From Kudoa neothunni (taxonomy: Eukaryota > Cnidaria), in the NCBI GenBank assembly GCA_964304625.1, contig OZ199838.1, positions 1,178,001 through 1,242,000 on the forward strand: DNA of 64,000 nucleotides, given 5' to 3'. The stretch's first letter is position 1, and every line of letters begins with the position of its first letter. This document shows, in pieces, positions 48,860-62,399 of the stretch. The notes beneath the pieces were generated by a model. The model saw only the letters and a list, made by a program, of their open reading frames with translations. It was not told the origin of the DNA and did not search any database. The position numbers were made by a program, and so were the translations under genes.

Positions 48860-51300
48860 CGTGGCAATAATACAATATCACTCTTTAATAATATCATTGA
48901 GAGAGCTACTGAATGGAAAAATGATACTTTTTCTAATTTCAGCCTCAACAAAAATATTGTTTTCGATTGTTTCAATCAATAAAATATATTGCAAACTTTA
49001 ATATTGTGCGTGCGCGTGTACAAATATTATTGGACATATATTAACCCTCGAACGCTTGAGGAAAAAATTTACATGAATACCTGAAAGTGCCACTGTGACC
49101 TCATCTGAAAATGTACTACAACAATAGAAAACACTGCACTTAACTTAGGGCTAAGAACAACTGTTTACGTTATTTTTTACATTTTGAAATATAATAAGTT
49201 TAATACAAATAAATTAATGATGCATTTTTCATTTTTCCGTCGTATTATTATTTTACCGGCCAAGGTTTTGTTTTATTCTCAAAATCCATAATTTTATTGT
49301 GAAATCTCTTCCAAGTTGACAGAAATATGTTAATTATCGAAATTCATACTTTATAAATTGAAATTTGGCATTATAAATTAATTTATGAATAGGATATGTA
49401 TATTCTAAAAAATTTTTAGTTTTTAAATTATAAGATGGACTAAATTAAAGTTCAAACAGCTATATTCAATTTACTACGTTTTGTTGATGTGTGATTTAAC
49501 AAAATTATAATAATATGCACAATTCACCTGCAGAATGACGATACTGATCCATTATTGGATGAAATAAAAGAAATAATAACGAGTGTAATAATGTTTTAAT
49601 AACCATGTCAAAAGAAGCGTTGGAATGTTTATCAAAGATAAACAAATTTAGACATCATAGATTTAATCAGCATTCCAAAATTTATTCGTTAGAAGATGAA
49701 ATACATTATATTAAAACATTCTAATGATTATTAATTATTTCCAAACAAATAATACACTTTTTAGTGATCATTTGAGTTCGTTGTACATACTTCACCATTA
49801 ATATATATATTACGCATGCGCATTGTGTGAAAATTTAGTTAACGGTGGATTTTTCAAACATTTTTAACACCTATGAGAATTATGAACGATTAATCTTCTA
49901 TTATATATGTAAACTAGCGCCAAATACTCAGTTTTGTCGGGATAGGGAATTTGCTCTGTTGAAAAATCTCTTTATCGTATCCTAAATACATTGATCCTTT
50001 GTGATAAACCCAAAGAAATATATACGCAGATTAAATTCATAATATTCCAAGAATAATAGTTATTTTAAAAACATAACAAAAATTGCATATAAGATTTATA
50101 TATCCACAATTACATATGATAAATAGTATTTGTTAGATAATATAATGGTATAATTGTAGGGTAACCGCAATTTTTTATTTGGTAAAATTAGATTTTTTCA
50201 AAAATGATAATCGAGAAATTAATTGCAAAACATTTTTTTTACGAATTATAAATACACTGAATTCAAAAACTTTACAATATTGTCATTATAATGATTTAAT
50301 GATAAAATTTTTAATGATAAATGATTATAACTTTTTTTATTCAACAAATAAATCCACCAAAAAAATTTATAAACTAAAAAATTGTTTGATAAATTCATAT
50401 TTATTTTAAAAAGTTAATAGTCAATATATGAACAATGATAGAGGTGATATCTTATAATATGGTGTGTAAAATTTAATTAAACAGTTGAATCATATAATTT
50501 TGGAAACGGATGGTTATTAAAAATGGTTTGACGGCATAAAATTAACCCCAAAGTTAATTTTTAGGAAATAAAATGGGTTTTTTTTGGTTACTGGAAATTT
50601 AACGAAGATTTCAAGCAATACGATGGGGTTGTATTCGGGATTTGGCAGGAAAATTAGAAGTTATCAAAAATATCAAAATTAGTTTAATCCTTTTGCTCAA
50701 TATTCATTTATTTTATTATAAATATCCAAGAAAGAATAGACGGAAAAAACGATTCACACAAGGGTGTTTTTAGTTGCCTAATCTAGAACTCGTTTTTCTC
50801 CAACATTAAAAATTAGAATCAATTATTAATTGATCTAGTTAAGATATTCAACATATGTAAGGTGCAGCGATTGCTAACGAAATCCGATACATTTCTTTGG
50901 ACTCTGCATCTTAATACATATAATCCTCCACATGTTGATTAGAAATCTCGATTACTATCTCGTTAATGAATTTTTTGAACTCCTAATCGCAATCCACATG
51001 ATTGAAATAAGTTGAAACTAAGGTCTTATTTCTAATGTCTATCAGTCTTATTATTACTAATTAGGATTAAAAATTCAAAAAACTAGTAAAATTAGTCTCT
51101 ATAAATTATTATATAGCAGTTACGTCCAATTAACCCTTTCGGAACTAACCAATTTAAAAAACCATGTGTGCCCAAGCGGGGTCCTCGCGACACCCAGCAA
51201 AAATAGAAGTTAAGCTTAATTAATTTACTATCAATAAATATCCAAATGTTTTTTTATGTAGGTTGCGAAAGTTACACTCGAACGTCCGTACTATATACTA
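48860..51300. other. Gene-poor stretch
   Basis: A short plus frame near 49606-49725 (MSKEALECLSKINKFRHHRF) reads more like protein than its surroundings but is too short to identify. The frame at 50179-50409 has random AT-rich composition. A Helitron-like 3' end lies at 49914. Confidence 0.35.
49914..49970 (-). mobile_element. Helitron-like 3' end, family 2-related
   Basis: The minus strand ends AACTGAGTATTTGGCG-CTAG before a host T. This resembles the 7175 end (AACTCTGAGCTGTTTGCG-CTAG). The rest of the element was not delimited. Confidence 0.4.
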
Positions 51301-51312
51301 TATATTACAAAC

Positions 51313-52110
51313 CAAGGTTGACCAAATAATGGCTCGTGAGCCATATGTTGCTCTTGGAAAAACTTTTTATTTCAGTTGAATTTTTTTTAATTCAACCAGC
51401 GTATTAATTCAGATAAGTACAAAGTTTAAACTCTTTAAATCGTAAACTAGATAATATTTTTGATTAGAAAACATAGTTACAAACTACGATATAATTTTAG
51501 TATTTGATGCGAAATAGATTTATTTCCAGTTTTATTAGGAAATACAATTAGAACTAGTGTTTATCCATTACCGAAGTGATAGATATCGAGAGTAAAAATA
51601 CGCATTAAAATTAAAGCTTTATAGATTATTCATAATTCCGACTCACTAAGCGAATTTTGGGGAATACGTTTCATGAAATTGAATATTCAAAATTAAAAAG
51701 AAACTTGCCTCAAACATGTTTCTATCTTTGAAACAACTTATTGTTGCGAGTCTATTTGATAAATGATGAAGTTTGTGAAATCGAAACATCGCGGATTCCT
51801 CGCTCCTAAAAAAACACCTGGCGTAATTTATTCGTACAGCGTTAACAGCATATTAACCAGATTACCGTCAACTCACTGATAATATGGAACCATAAAAAAC
51901 TAGAAACGATTACAAAAAAAAATTTCGAAAGCACTGAATTTTTGTGTTATTACTTTATTCGTAAATATTTTAATTTTTTCAACGTATTTACCAAAAATGT
52001 AAACTTTAAATAAGAAAGAGGAACATAATTGATTTTAATGACTTTTGACTCTTGCAAATTTGGTGGGCCCTGAAATTGTTTCCCGACCTGAGCGAGTCTG
52101 ACCACCCCTG
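51313..52110. mobile_element. Non-autonomous hAT element
   Basis: The left end CAAGGTTGACCAAATAATGG, followed by GCTCGTGAGCCATATG, and the inverted right end CAGGGGTGGTCAGACTCGCT match the well-known hAT terminal form CAGGGGTGNCCAAACT..GGCTCGCGAGCC. Flanks TTACAAAC and CTACATGC agree at 5 of 8 bases, a decayed target duplication. No transposase coding seen in 798 bases. Confidence 0.65.
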
Positions 52111-52114
52111 CTAC

Positions 52115-53695
52115 ATGCTACATACTTCGATATGTGCATATATTGTTAGCGCAAATAAAATTTAATTATCTATTGAAATTAAAGACATTATGGAATCAAT
52201 AATTAGAAAGTAAACGATGGAAAAATATTACACAACACTAACGCGTTTTATCGGTAACACTCGGCTGCCACATATAGATAAAGGATTGATCCTGAGATTA
52301 AGAAGTTGAACATATCTTTTAAATAAAACAAATTTCGAAAGATCATTCGAGTCCAGGTGATCAGAAAAAAGGTTGAAACATTTTCGACACGCTCATGTAA
52401 ATAATCAGTACCAGCTGATTAGTCTTCACATTTCTCAATGTCATAACACATTCATCCATGCTTTCCAAGTCCTGATCCAGACATGTTATATTCAGATATT
52501 GCCTCAACCTCCGAATAATCATCGATGTAGTCTTCAGCATTATTTTAATTATTTTTTGAGGAATAACAAATTCGATGTGCTAGGAAAAGCAACAAAACGT
52601 AGGAGATCAATCGGATTAGTTATCCGCTAATCTGTAGCGGCGATATTCTGAGATATTTATTGTTTATTCAATCCACATGTAGTGTTTTAAACGAAATATA
52701 TTTTTTTATATTTAACTAACTAAAATTGATATTTATCAATGAAAGTCGATTTTTCGAGGTATGATCAAAGAGACGCATATTGGTGTTCAAATATTTTTGA
52801 TTAGTATTTTTGTATCCATTATTTAAAATACAACATTTATAGTTCTAATATCTTAATATTTGTTTTTTTTCTAAAAAACCTTTTATGAGACTAGCTTCTG
52901 CAAATATTTTTATAAAAAATGCAATATGGAATTTATTCAACGAATAAATAGTTTAAATAAGAAAGAATTTGATTTATTGTCTTAATTTCAAGTATCATTG
53001 TTGCATCTCACAGTTAATTTTTTTGCAACCCCAAGACCGATCAGTTCACCCTTTTTGTCAGGACCATTCTACATACGAAACCCCTGTGTCTTGTAAAGAG
53101 GTTTGACATCCAAATGCATAAATTAATACCTGTTACATGCTCAAATGTTTTATATGAATAGAAAAAAACATGGATGGTGTAGAATTATCCAATATGTGAA
53201 TAATGCTACATAAATCAACTACGAGAGCAAAAAGTATTATTATTGCGTATTACTTTGGATTTAAATAATATTGTAATTAATGTATTATTGATTTATAGAA
53301 ATTTAATATACATCCAAAATGCAACCATGAAAAATACCAAAGAGTGTACAGGGTAAATAAGATAAAAGGTTTTGACCTATCTGATTCAATTCGAAATAAT
53401 AATGTTGGAGATTACCCAAAAATCGTTTAACAAAAAGTCGGTGTGGAGTTTGCACGAAAAATTCAATTTATATATATTAATATATACATTAAGTGTAATT
53501 TGTTAAGTTGTAAAAAACGAAAACTTTTTCTGACACACTCTTCAAACTAGTTATGAGTGCATATGAAAAATTAAAAAAAAAATATATTTATATTCGATAA
53601 ATGAATTATATAAACAACTAATTAAGACACAAAATCAAAAAGGCCAAAAACAAGTATTTATTAGTTATGAGAAAAAACTGTTAATAAATATGGAC
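52115..53695. other. Intergenic, AT-rich
   Basis: The 85-codon frame at 52373-52630 shows no known motif. Nothing else recognised. Confidence 0.35.
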
Positions 53696-53698
53696 TAT

Positions 53699-56600
53699 TT
53701 ATAGCGTGTTCTCAACTTGCTCTAAGGTAGATACAATAAGCTCATCGTTGGGGACTGGACGAGATTCAGGAGGGGAGGGAGTTGATGGTTGATTGGAAGC
53801 TGATTTTTGATTCAAATTCCTAAAACAGATCGTTAGACCGTAAAAATCGTGAAATCGATTAGGGATATGCTAGAGGTAGAAAAGAAAAATGTTACAATTT
53901 TGGATTTTCTGCCAGGACGGCCATTTTTAGGAGCGAACAGTGGGTGCTTCATCACATATTTCTTTTTCGACGAAATTAAACAGTGTAGTCAAGCGTTTTC
54001 GAATTTCCTAAAAAACATCACCAAATGAGAAATCAAATACCACCAACAATAGGGGAACAAAGATAAAAATAATGTAAAGACAAAAAGGAAATAATTACAG
54101 TGGACGTTCTTGATCGAATAAACCAGTCAAATCTAAATCTAGCACTAGCACGAATGCATTCAACGATTTCTTCATAGACGGTGGGGAATCTAGACCTAAT
54201 TTGTAGAGTAGACAGAGCAGAAAACGATCTTCATCTTCGGTGTACAATTTGCCTTTGTTGGCGCCATAATTGATTTTCAATTCATACAAAGGATATTTGT
54301 ATTGAGAAAACTTTTGGATGTAGCGTTTAAAAAATTAGATCAATTGTCCAACAAAAATACCTTGATATCAAGAGCATTTTTGAGGTGTTTTCTACGATCA
54401 AGTCTACATTTACCACGTTCAATGGAAACAATGATTTTGCTGTATTCTTCCAATTCGGTCCATACGACTCATAAATGTATGATAGTAGTTTTCTAACTTC
54501 GCTGGCGCTCTTCCCCTCAATATCATCTATTATAGCACGTAGATTTTCGAACGCCATGCCTTTCGAGGGATTTCACAAAATGACAAAAATCCCTCCTGCT
54601 CCAATTGGAAAACCCACATTTGAGCAATTCATCACGTTCTTCGTATTCTTTTTTCAGTTAATGGAGTAACACATGCATCGATTTTGGCCTGTTCTGATTC
54701 CTGCAAACTTTTCGCTTCATTTGGTGGCAAATCGGGATTGAGCATCTCTTTGTAGTGATCGAATTTCGATAGCTATACAACTCTTGTTGGAGTAGTTGAT
54801 AGAGTCGTGGAGGATAGAACTGATAATCGAAGACAACTGGAAATTTGGGGGGTTTGGGTGCAGGTTTGTATGCCACTTTTTCGGTAGGTGACATCAACAA
54901 TTCGTTGTAGTATTTGTCGACTGCATAATTGGTACGACGTTCACGTTTAGGAGGGTCGATCCAACCATTTCCAATTGAATCTTTTTTTCTTATATTCTAT
55001 AGTTTTCGCCTTCAAAATCATATACACTCGATGGAATTTCTGTGGTTTGTTCAATGGAGAAATTTCTGAGAGCACCCTCATCGAGCGACTTGAACTTTTC
55101 GTTCATTTCAGCAGGTTTTGTTTTCACCTCTGGTGAGAATCACATCGATATCTTCGTCAGTGATGGTGGATTCTTGGAAGCAAATACCTTGTCGGCACCA
55201 GTTCGAATCATTTTTAAGATTTCTTCTTTGCCAACTTTGGTGTTTTGATCGATAAGACGACCCTTGTTGTATGATGATGTTATCAAGGTGGAGTTTCATT
55301 TCGGCGCGTTCAATAATTCTTTCTTCGACTGTGTTTTCGGTGATAAAACGAAAAACTTTCACTTGCTTTTTTTGACCGATACGATGAGCACGATCCATAG
55401 CTTGTAGATCCATCTGAGGGTTCCAGTCGCTGTCGTACAACACTACGATATCTGCTGTGGCTAAATTGATGCCAAGACCGCCTGCTCTTGTGCTAAGGAG
55501 GAAAACAAAAACTGGACTGTCAGGCGCATTGAAGACGTCGATTTGGGCTTTTCTGGAGTCACCATTAGTTTGGCCCGTCAATTCTGCAATACTCATAACC
55601 TCTCCATTGCATGTATTCCTCAAGAAGATCCAACCATTCGAGTCATCTGAGAGAATATCAACACGCGACTTCCATCTTCTTGCAGTCTATGCAGCAGTTT
55701 ATCGAGAATCTTAAGTTTGCCGGAGTTTTCCACCAAATGTTCCCCGGTGTAATCACCTGATTCGGGACGATTAAGATGAAACAGGTAAGGATGGTTGCAA
55801 CACTTTCTCAACTGCATGAGAATATTCAACAGCCCTGATCGATTCGCTTTGGCTACTGCCGCATTCACCAAATCAATATCCTTCAGTAATATAGCGGTTA
55901 TACCAACTGGCGTTGCATCGAACTCAATCCAACATAGATTTTTGTTTCTTTTTTCGGCAGTAAACGTTTTTCCACCTCCGACTTGAGGCGCCTAAGCAAG
56001 AAAGGTTGTAGAATCGAATGAAGACGTTTGATCAGGGTGACTTCCTCACCAAGAACATCTTCCATATTGAACCATGAATCGAAATCATCTGCATTTGAGA
56101 ATATATCCGGCAGCAAAAAATTCAACAGCGCCCACAACTCGTGAAGATTGTTCTGTAGAGGTGTACCGGTGAGCAACAATCGATTTCGGGAGTTGAACTC
56201 ACGTACAATTTCAGAAAGCTTTGATTTTTCATTTTTTATGCGGTGCGCCTCGTCAATAATCAAATATCCAAAGTTAGAGTCTTTTGAGACGGGTCTTCTC
56301 ATTGATACACACCTCAAAGCTGGTCACAATCACAATCGTACGACTTTTTCGCTTTCAAAATTTGGTTTTCCATAATCTCCTTTCGTTCGTCCTTGGTTCC
56401 TGAGAGAGTGCACACATTGATTGATGGACACCATCGATGAAACTCATTCACCCAATTGGCAAGTGTTGATTTGGGACATATCACAATGTGAGGTCCCATG
56501 ATTATCGGTGTGCATTTTCATGTAGCCTAGAAGAGAGATGGTCTGCAATGTTTTCCCCAAACCCATTTCGTCCGCCAATATTCCATTGATGCCGTTGTGG

Positions 56601-57108
56601 GTAGAGTCCAATCAACCAGTTCAGTCCGCGAGTTTGATAGTCACGCAACTGACCACCTGTGATATATTTGGGTGAGGATTGGAAATGGTATGCTGTGGTG
56701 GGGAACATCTTCATCCAATAGTTCATCGTCTACCCACTGAGACTGAGAAGATTTCGTTTGGGCGTCTTCAGGCTTTAATGCTTTACGTTTGCGTGTATGT
56801 TTGATGGAGTCGCCATTTTTCGCATTTTTAAGCAATCGATCTCCAGTTCCATCCAAAAAGTGTGAAAATATCTCGCTCTTATCAAGAAGGAAATTTATCC
56901 GAGCTTTTCTATCTTTCTCAACTTGCTCATGGTGGTAGGCTGATGCTGACTTCTTAGAAGACTTTGATGATGACCTTTTCACAGCATTACTAACTTTCCT
57001 CATGCTCATTCCTAGCTTTATTGGAACGTTTCGCTGATGGAGGGAGGTGTTGGTGTGGGTGGAACGTTGGCTTTCATCTTCATAACTTGTGTGTAAAGGG
57101 GGATTCAT
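53699..57108 (-). pseudogene. ISWI-type chromatin remodelling ATPase, frame interrupted
   Basis: ISWI proteins slide nucleosomes using ATP in the nucleus. Segments run in order on the minus strand: acidic/basic N-terminus with INFLLDKSEIFSHFLD; Walker A in [20 protein letters not shown] (near 56600); [24 protein letters not shown] box in [19 protein letters not shown] (near 56250); [36 protein letters not shown]; helicase C with [33 protein letters not shown] and [18 protein letters not shown]; then HAND-SANT-SLIDE ([45 protein letters not shown]). Introns at 54311-54360 and 54008-54098 are kept, so this is no retrocopy. The frame shifts about a dozen times by single bases, mostly an added base in a run of two to four, with at least one lost base near 55165. 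Either the sequence has run-length errors over a live gene, or the gene decayed very recently. SF3B3 nearby shows no such breaks. Confidence 0.8.
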
Positions 57109-57119
57109 CACCGGCCACT

Positions 57120-60070
57120 AACTCAGACTGCTTGGGAATTGAATTTTTCTGGATGATCGCTAGATGCAGAAAAATTTAGGACGATCTACCTCAGAACCAT
57201 CCTATTTCACTTACTCTAACCATTTCTATTAATCACTTATTCAGAATTCAACGAGATCTACGCCTAACCTCTGTCACAGCTCACAATGTTAAACACGGCG
57301 CAATAACTTGATTTACGATTGAATTAGAGTTCTCAACGATTTTAATTTCTCGGTTATTTTCCGAAAATAACACTAATGCGCATTTACCACATTATTATCA
57401 TAAATGTTTTTCTTTTGTAACAGCTATCAAAAATTGACCATTAGCCAATCTAAGTTCACAGCGTGTGTTGATTATTTTTTAGCACGCATTTCACACTCAA
57501 AATAGGGATTATTATCCTCAACTAGAGAATTCAACTTTATAACGAGTGTTAACTTGTCACATGACGTGCTTTATATTCAATGGAGGTGTTGTGCCGTTTA
57601 CACGGCCTCTAATTTTAGGTTACTAGGAGATTTTATAAAATACGAATTGTTAGAAATGCTTAGATTGTTTAACATCGGTAAAGTTCCATTATTTATAATT
57701 GTGTTGTTTCATTTCTGTGCTAATACAAACCGGCTAATCAATCGGCATACCCATCACCCATCAATGTTAGGTTAGGTTAGGTTAGATTAGATTAGATTAA
57801 TGAGATGTTTTAATCTAAACTGGTTAACATATTCTCGTTTGTAATTAAAGTCCTTTCGTTATATTTTTTTGTCTGTAAATATAAATGGTGGTAAGTCATT
57901 CAGTTAGCTAAAGAGAAGAAATCTACTTGTTTTTGAATGCGTTTACAAAAAGATACTACTACCCAGAGAAAATTTTACTTAATTTTTGATTCATATTTTA
58001 ATCTTAGTCTTTGCTGTGACGATAGTTAGCGATTTTAGTTGGCTTCCTGATTTTATTCCTCCTTTAAACTTAATGTTCTAATAGTTTGTCTATTTATTAT
58101 GAAAGCTATGTACAACTGCGTTTAAATATGAGAAAGATGATTTGTAAAATATTTAAAAAGAATGTTTGCGCTCCAGTTATATTCTTCGCGTAAAAATGTT
58201 TCATGACGTAACGTTGAATTAACTGTATTAATTATTATCAATTATAGGATTATAAGAAGAAAGTGACATTTAAAATGGATAACAAATATTTTCTTAATGT
58301 AAAATTTATTGTTTGTATTTTATGAAGAGTGCAAATATGTAATCTAATAAATAGAAGCGTAATGTAGTTAGTTTTCAACTGAGTTGTCTGCCACCAAAAC
58401 TACTTTATAATACTTTCGTAATCTATCGCTAACTTTCGTCAAGGCTGTTTAATTTCATCAGGCGTGTATTATTGATAATTATCCACTCATTTAGCCCAAA
58501 ACTTCCACATAAAAATATGGAATTAGCAAATGCTCTTTTTAAAATTTAAGTATTTTTTGGGATCCAATACGAATGGTAGGATTGTAAAATAATAATATTT
58601 TAAAATTTTTCTTAAATACGACTTCAGTATGCTTTATATTTAATTGACGGAAAATTTGATTTGATTTGATTTAATTTATAATGGAGGGGACGATTATATG
58701 GGAGGGATATGTTGCAATCAATACAATAAATTTATACATAATTTTTATGTATCGGATTCCTCAATTGACCTTGAACTCGGCACTTTTTTGGTCCTGATCA
58801 AAATTCATACTTAAACGTTAAAATCCTCTTCAAACTTCTATAATATTAATTTTTAATCAAGAATATTTACAAACGTTTCTTAATATTTTTCTTCAATAAC
58901 TTGTTATTTAAGTTAATATATAAATGGTTTTCATATCTTGTTGTGTTGATTTTATATAACAAGATATATCGATAAACTCGATGCGTTAATTAAAACATGT
59001 GGTTTGTTCGCAACGGTGATTGTAAACAAACTACTCTACGATGTAATTTCAATTTCAATTTAAATGATTAATTTTTCTTTTTTTTTGGTGATTCCATTTG
59101 TTGTTTTCGTATTAATGACAATTATTTAAACATTACTGTTTAATTTATTTTAAAAAAGATATTTCCTGTCATCAAATATATACAGGATAATTTTCCATCT
59201 AATAATGATGCTAAATGAAGTCACAATGCAAAAGTACAGGAAATACCCAAAGAAAAATTAAAACCCTATTCAAAGCGCTTACAAAATGCTTTAGTCTATA
59301 CAAACCAACACATGTCAACGTCTGCAGAATATTGCGGTGAATTTATCCTCAACTCAATTATTGCTATAAAGAGAATTGAAGCTATATTCTAGATTTTAAT
59401 TTTTTAGGAATAGATGAATTATTAAACATTGATATAAAATGTTCATTTAAAACAATGTTGCTAACATTAAGTACAAATTGAAATCACAGAGAATAACTCG
59501 AAAAACGATAATCACGTTTTAAATAACGTGTCAAATGAAAGAAGAATTGGTATAAATATTAGATATCGATCCTCAACCAAGTTGCTTACTAATGACTCCT
59601 CTTAAGACTTTTATAATATGCAAAACGACCAGTAGATGCATGGGCCAAAACTCGACAAAAATTTCAAAAGTTAAATAATTTTACAGAATTTTTTATCAAT
59701 TTTACGCAGATTTAAAAATTCTCTCGAAAATAAGAACAGCAGGCCGACTTAGGAGTTCTGATCTAACAGACATTGGTTTACCTAAAAAGTCAAGATAAGC
59801 AATTTAAATTCATATAAAGTACAAAAAAGTAAAATATTTTATGAAATATATCTATTAAATAATAATTTCCTTTTCATTTTTATAGAACGGGAAAACAAAT
59901 TGAAATTCACTAATACTTGATCTTAAAAACAGTTATATCCTTTTTATCTAATAAAATTAACTGAGATAAATATTAGTGCTTGTTTGGTTATCCATATTTG
60001 ATCAAAAACGTTTAATAAATTGGTAAGATACAATGGAACTCATTAGAGAATTTTTTAGCATGCACGCAAA
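57120..60070. other. Gene-free stretch upstream of ISWI
   Basis: Presumed ISWI promoter, then AT-rich DNA with simple repeats: TTAGG x3 followed by TTAGA x3 at about 57768-57797, and a GATTT run near 58659-58671. No gene recognised; the frame at 57554-57775 has no family signature. Confidence 0.4.
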
Positions 60071-60071
60071 C

Positions 60072-60576
60072 CAGGGGTCACCAAAGTACGACCCCCCTTA
60101 AAACTCAAATACACATGCAACACGAACTAACTTCCAATATGCCTGTAGAATTAATTAATAGGGCGACCTGGATGCAGTGGCAGGTTGGGCTTATGCCGAC
60201 AAAAAATTAGCAAAATTTTATCATTTTATGCAAAATACACAGGTAAATTAATATAACAAAAACTATGTTTATAAGAAAATTTTATTTCTTTTTGTACCCT
60301 TCAGGGCATTCACTGCATAGTACGCAGTGCATACTCTGACGCCATAGGCCTGATTTATTTGGTACCTCACAAGAACAAAGATTTATCGAACGTGCATCAA
60401 TTCCAATGTTTCACACTCAAAAAAATTCATAATTTTTTTATATTTATATATATTTTGTTTCACTTTTATAATTGTTTGGTTTCCAAAAAAATTTTTTTTA
60501 TCAGACTTTCGAATTCGAAGCTTATGAAGATCTAAAATGTGGCCGGCCCGCTAGTCAAAAACATTGGTTACCCTTG
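60072..60576. mobile_element. Small non-autonomous hAT-like element
   Basis: The left end CAGGGGTCACCAAAGT and the inverted right end CAAGGGTAACCAATGT are imperfect inverted repeats of hAT style, and GTGGCCGGCCCGCTAG near the right end resembles the GGCC-rich subterminal part of such elements. No target duplication is visible and no coding capacity exists in about 505 bases. Confidence 0.5.
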
Positions 60577-60579
60577 CTC

Positions 60580-61435
60580 TTCGAAAATACATCGTTCCCC
60601 ATAGTTTCTTATAAAAATTACGATATTTACGTTTAAGGTTACTTACATTTAAACTTAAATATAACTTCTCGAGGAAAGTTAAGGCTTAATATACGTATAA
60701 TTGACCAATTTATAGGTAAAAAGTCGACTGATTTATTTTTATTTGAAAATTTTAATATTAATTGTTTATTAATTGTTTATTTATTATTATATTTGTTTAT
60801 GAAATTAAAATTTGAATACAAGCATTATTTTAGCAGATATTCTCATCCGTTGCAATAACTAGTGCCCAATGTAAAAGCGGCTCATTTTGTGTAGACGTCT
60901 CTTAGAATAAGATTTAAATAAGAGTTATTAATACGGATCTATCATAGACTTCAAATAAAAATTTTTCTTGCTACTCGAAATGAATGTAATTACAAAATGC
61001 AAGAATATATATTGTCCATTTGGATATGCTTATAAAATATTCACTAATAGAGATTTTCATGTTCAAATATGTATTTTGGTTTGACCCCTTTTTCTAGTTG
61101 AACATCGAGACATGTGATGATTAGCATAGGCTATTTGCATGGTAACTTTTAAGCCTAAACGACATTTACAATTGCGCGTTAAAAAGTTTAAATTTGAGTA
61201 AATCTCAATTAAATCTATATACAGATTCAATATTTTAGAATCCGTTACTTTCAGTTATTATTTGTCTGCTTTTTCGCTTTTAGAGGTCTGAAATAATTGA
61301 ATGTAGTCAGACTAATAATGACTGAATATTATGTACCATGTCAGTAGCCATTTCTTCTAAAAAATTAGCTTTTCTGATACCATTTATCAAATTTCGACAA
61401 TTGAAATGATTATGAATTTACTAATTTAATATTTA
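60580..61435. other. Gene-free AT-rich stretch
   Basis: Nothing recognised. Confidence 0.4.
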
Positions 61436-61500
61436 CTAGCACGTAATCCAAGCTTTGCCTGGGGGTGAGTAATGGGATATTTAATGTTTTATGTTGCTTT
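61436..61500 (-). mobile_element. Helitron-like 3' end with clear hairpin
   Basis: The minus strand ends CCAGGCAAAGCTTGG-ATTACGTG-CTAG before a host T. The CCA-GC-aaa-GC-TGG stem-loop followed by 8 bases and CTAG-T fits the Helitron terminus closely. The other end was not found, so element size is unknown. Confidence 0.5.
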
Positions 61501-61509
61501 TCAATGGAC

Positions 61510-62345
61510 AATCTCAACATATAATATATTTAAACATTAAGTTATAGGTTGAAACTATTTATTTCTCTTTTTTCCTCGATGTATTTTCAAGTTTGTTATT
61601 ATTTTTTGAATTTTAACCAATTAGATTAATCTAATAATGAGTAGATTTATGTCAAAATATAAATAGAAGATTATAAAAAAGTTAATCATTATTTTAAAAC
61701 AAATCAAATCTTTAAGTTTTAAAATTGGAGAAAAATCTAAAAATTATAAGGAATAAAATTTGTAAAATGCAGAGTGTAAGGTACAAAAAGTAACGTCCCA
61801 AGCTAATCTTATCTGATAATTTAATGAAGGATCTTAACCTGATTTTAATCAAACGCTTGTGAGGGGAAATCCCAGTTTTATTATTTCAATATGATTTTGA
61901 AATTTTAAATAAATCCATACCATTTTCTTAACACAAAAACAATGTAGTTCAAAAAATCAACCAAGGATAAATGAAAAAAATTAATATTTCATCGATGATA
62001 TACACGAGTTTTTAGCGTATAAATTTACAGTAATCATTAACTATCAATCGAATCTCTCGAAGGACGACTCTCGTTCAAAAATAAACGTATTATTCAAGTG
62101 TTTTGGAATAAATTTTTTATTTAGCCATTTTTAAATTAATGAAAATTTTGTAATAATGTCTGTTTGATAGAATCAGCTATAAGTTTCTCCTATACAAACA
62201 GAATAACGATATACAGTATTTCACGATCACACTGCAGGAATAACAAAAAAAAAAGAATCTTCAATTATAAATGTATCATTTAAAGTAGTTTTCAATCGTT
62301 TATGATCTGAGATACTTTGAGTGGTATTTTTTGAAATCTTGTAGT
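61510..62345. other. Gene-free AT-rich stretch
   Basis: Possibly the interior of the Helitron-like element ending at 61436. No gene recognised. Confidence 0.35.
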
Positions 62346-62399
62346 AATTCTTTAAATTATCCACGGTAATCCTCTCAGTTGCTGCAAGCATACATCGTT

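Noticed and set aside
50179-50409. 76-codon open frame as a gene
   Set aside because: Same reason: AT-driven composition and no family signature.
53699-57108. Programmed frameshifting in ISWI
   Set aside because: The shift sites share no slippery motif or stop-codon context, at least one goes the other way, and there are about a dozen of them, so error or decay is more likely.
57554-57775. Open frame upstream of ISWI as a separate gene
   Set aside because: Short, no motif, and lies in the expected promoter flank.
57768-57797. TTAGG-like repeats suggesting an interstitial telomere
   Set aside because: Only three TTAGG units followed by three TTAGA units; a short simple repeat explains it.
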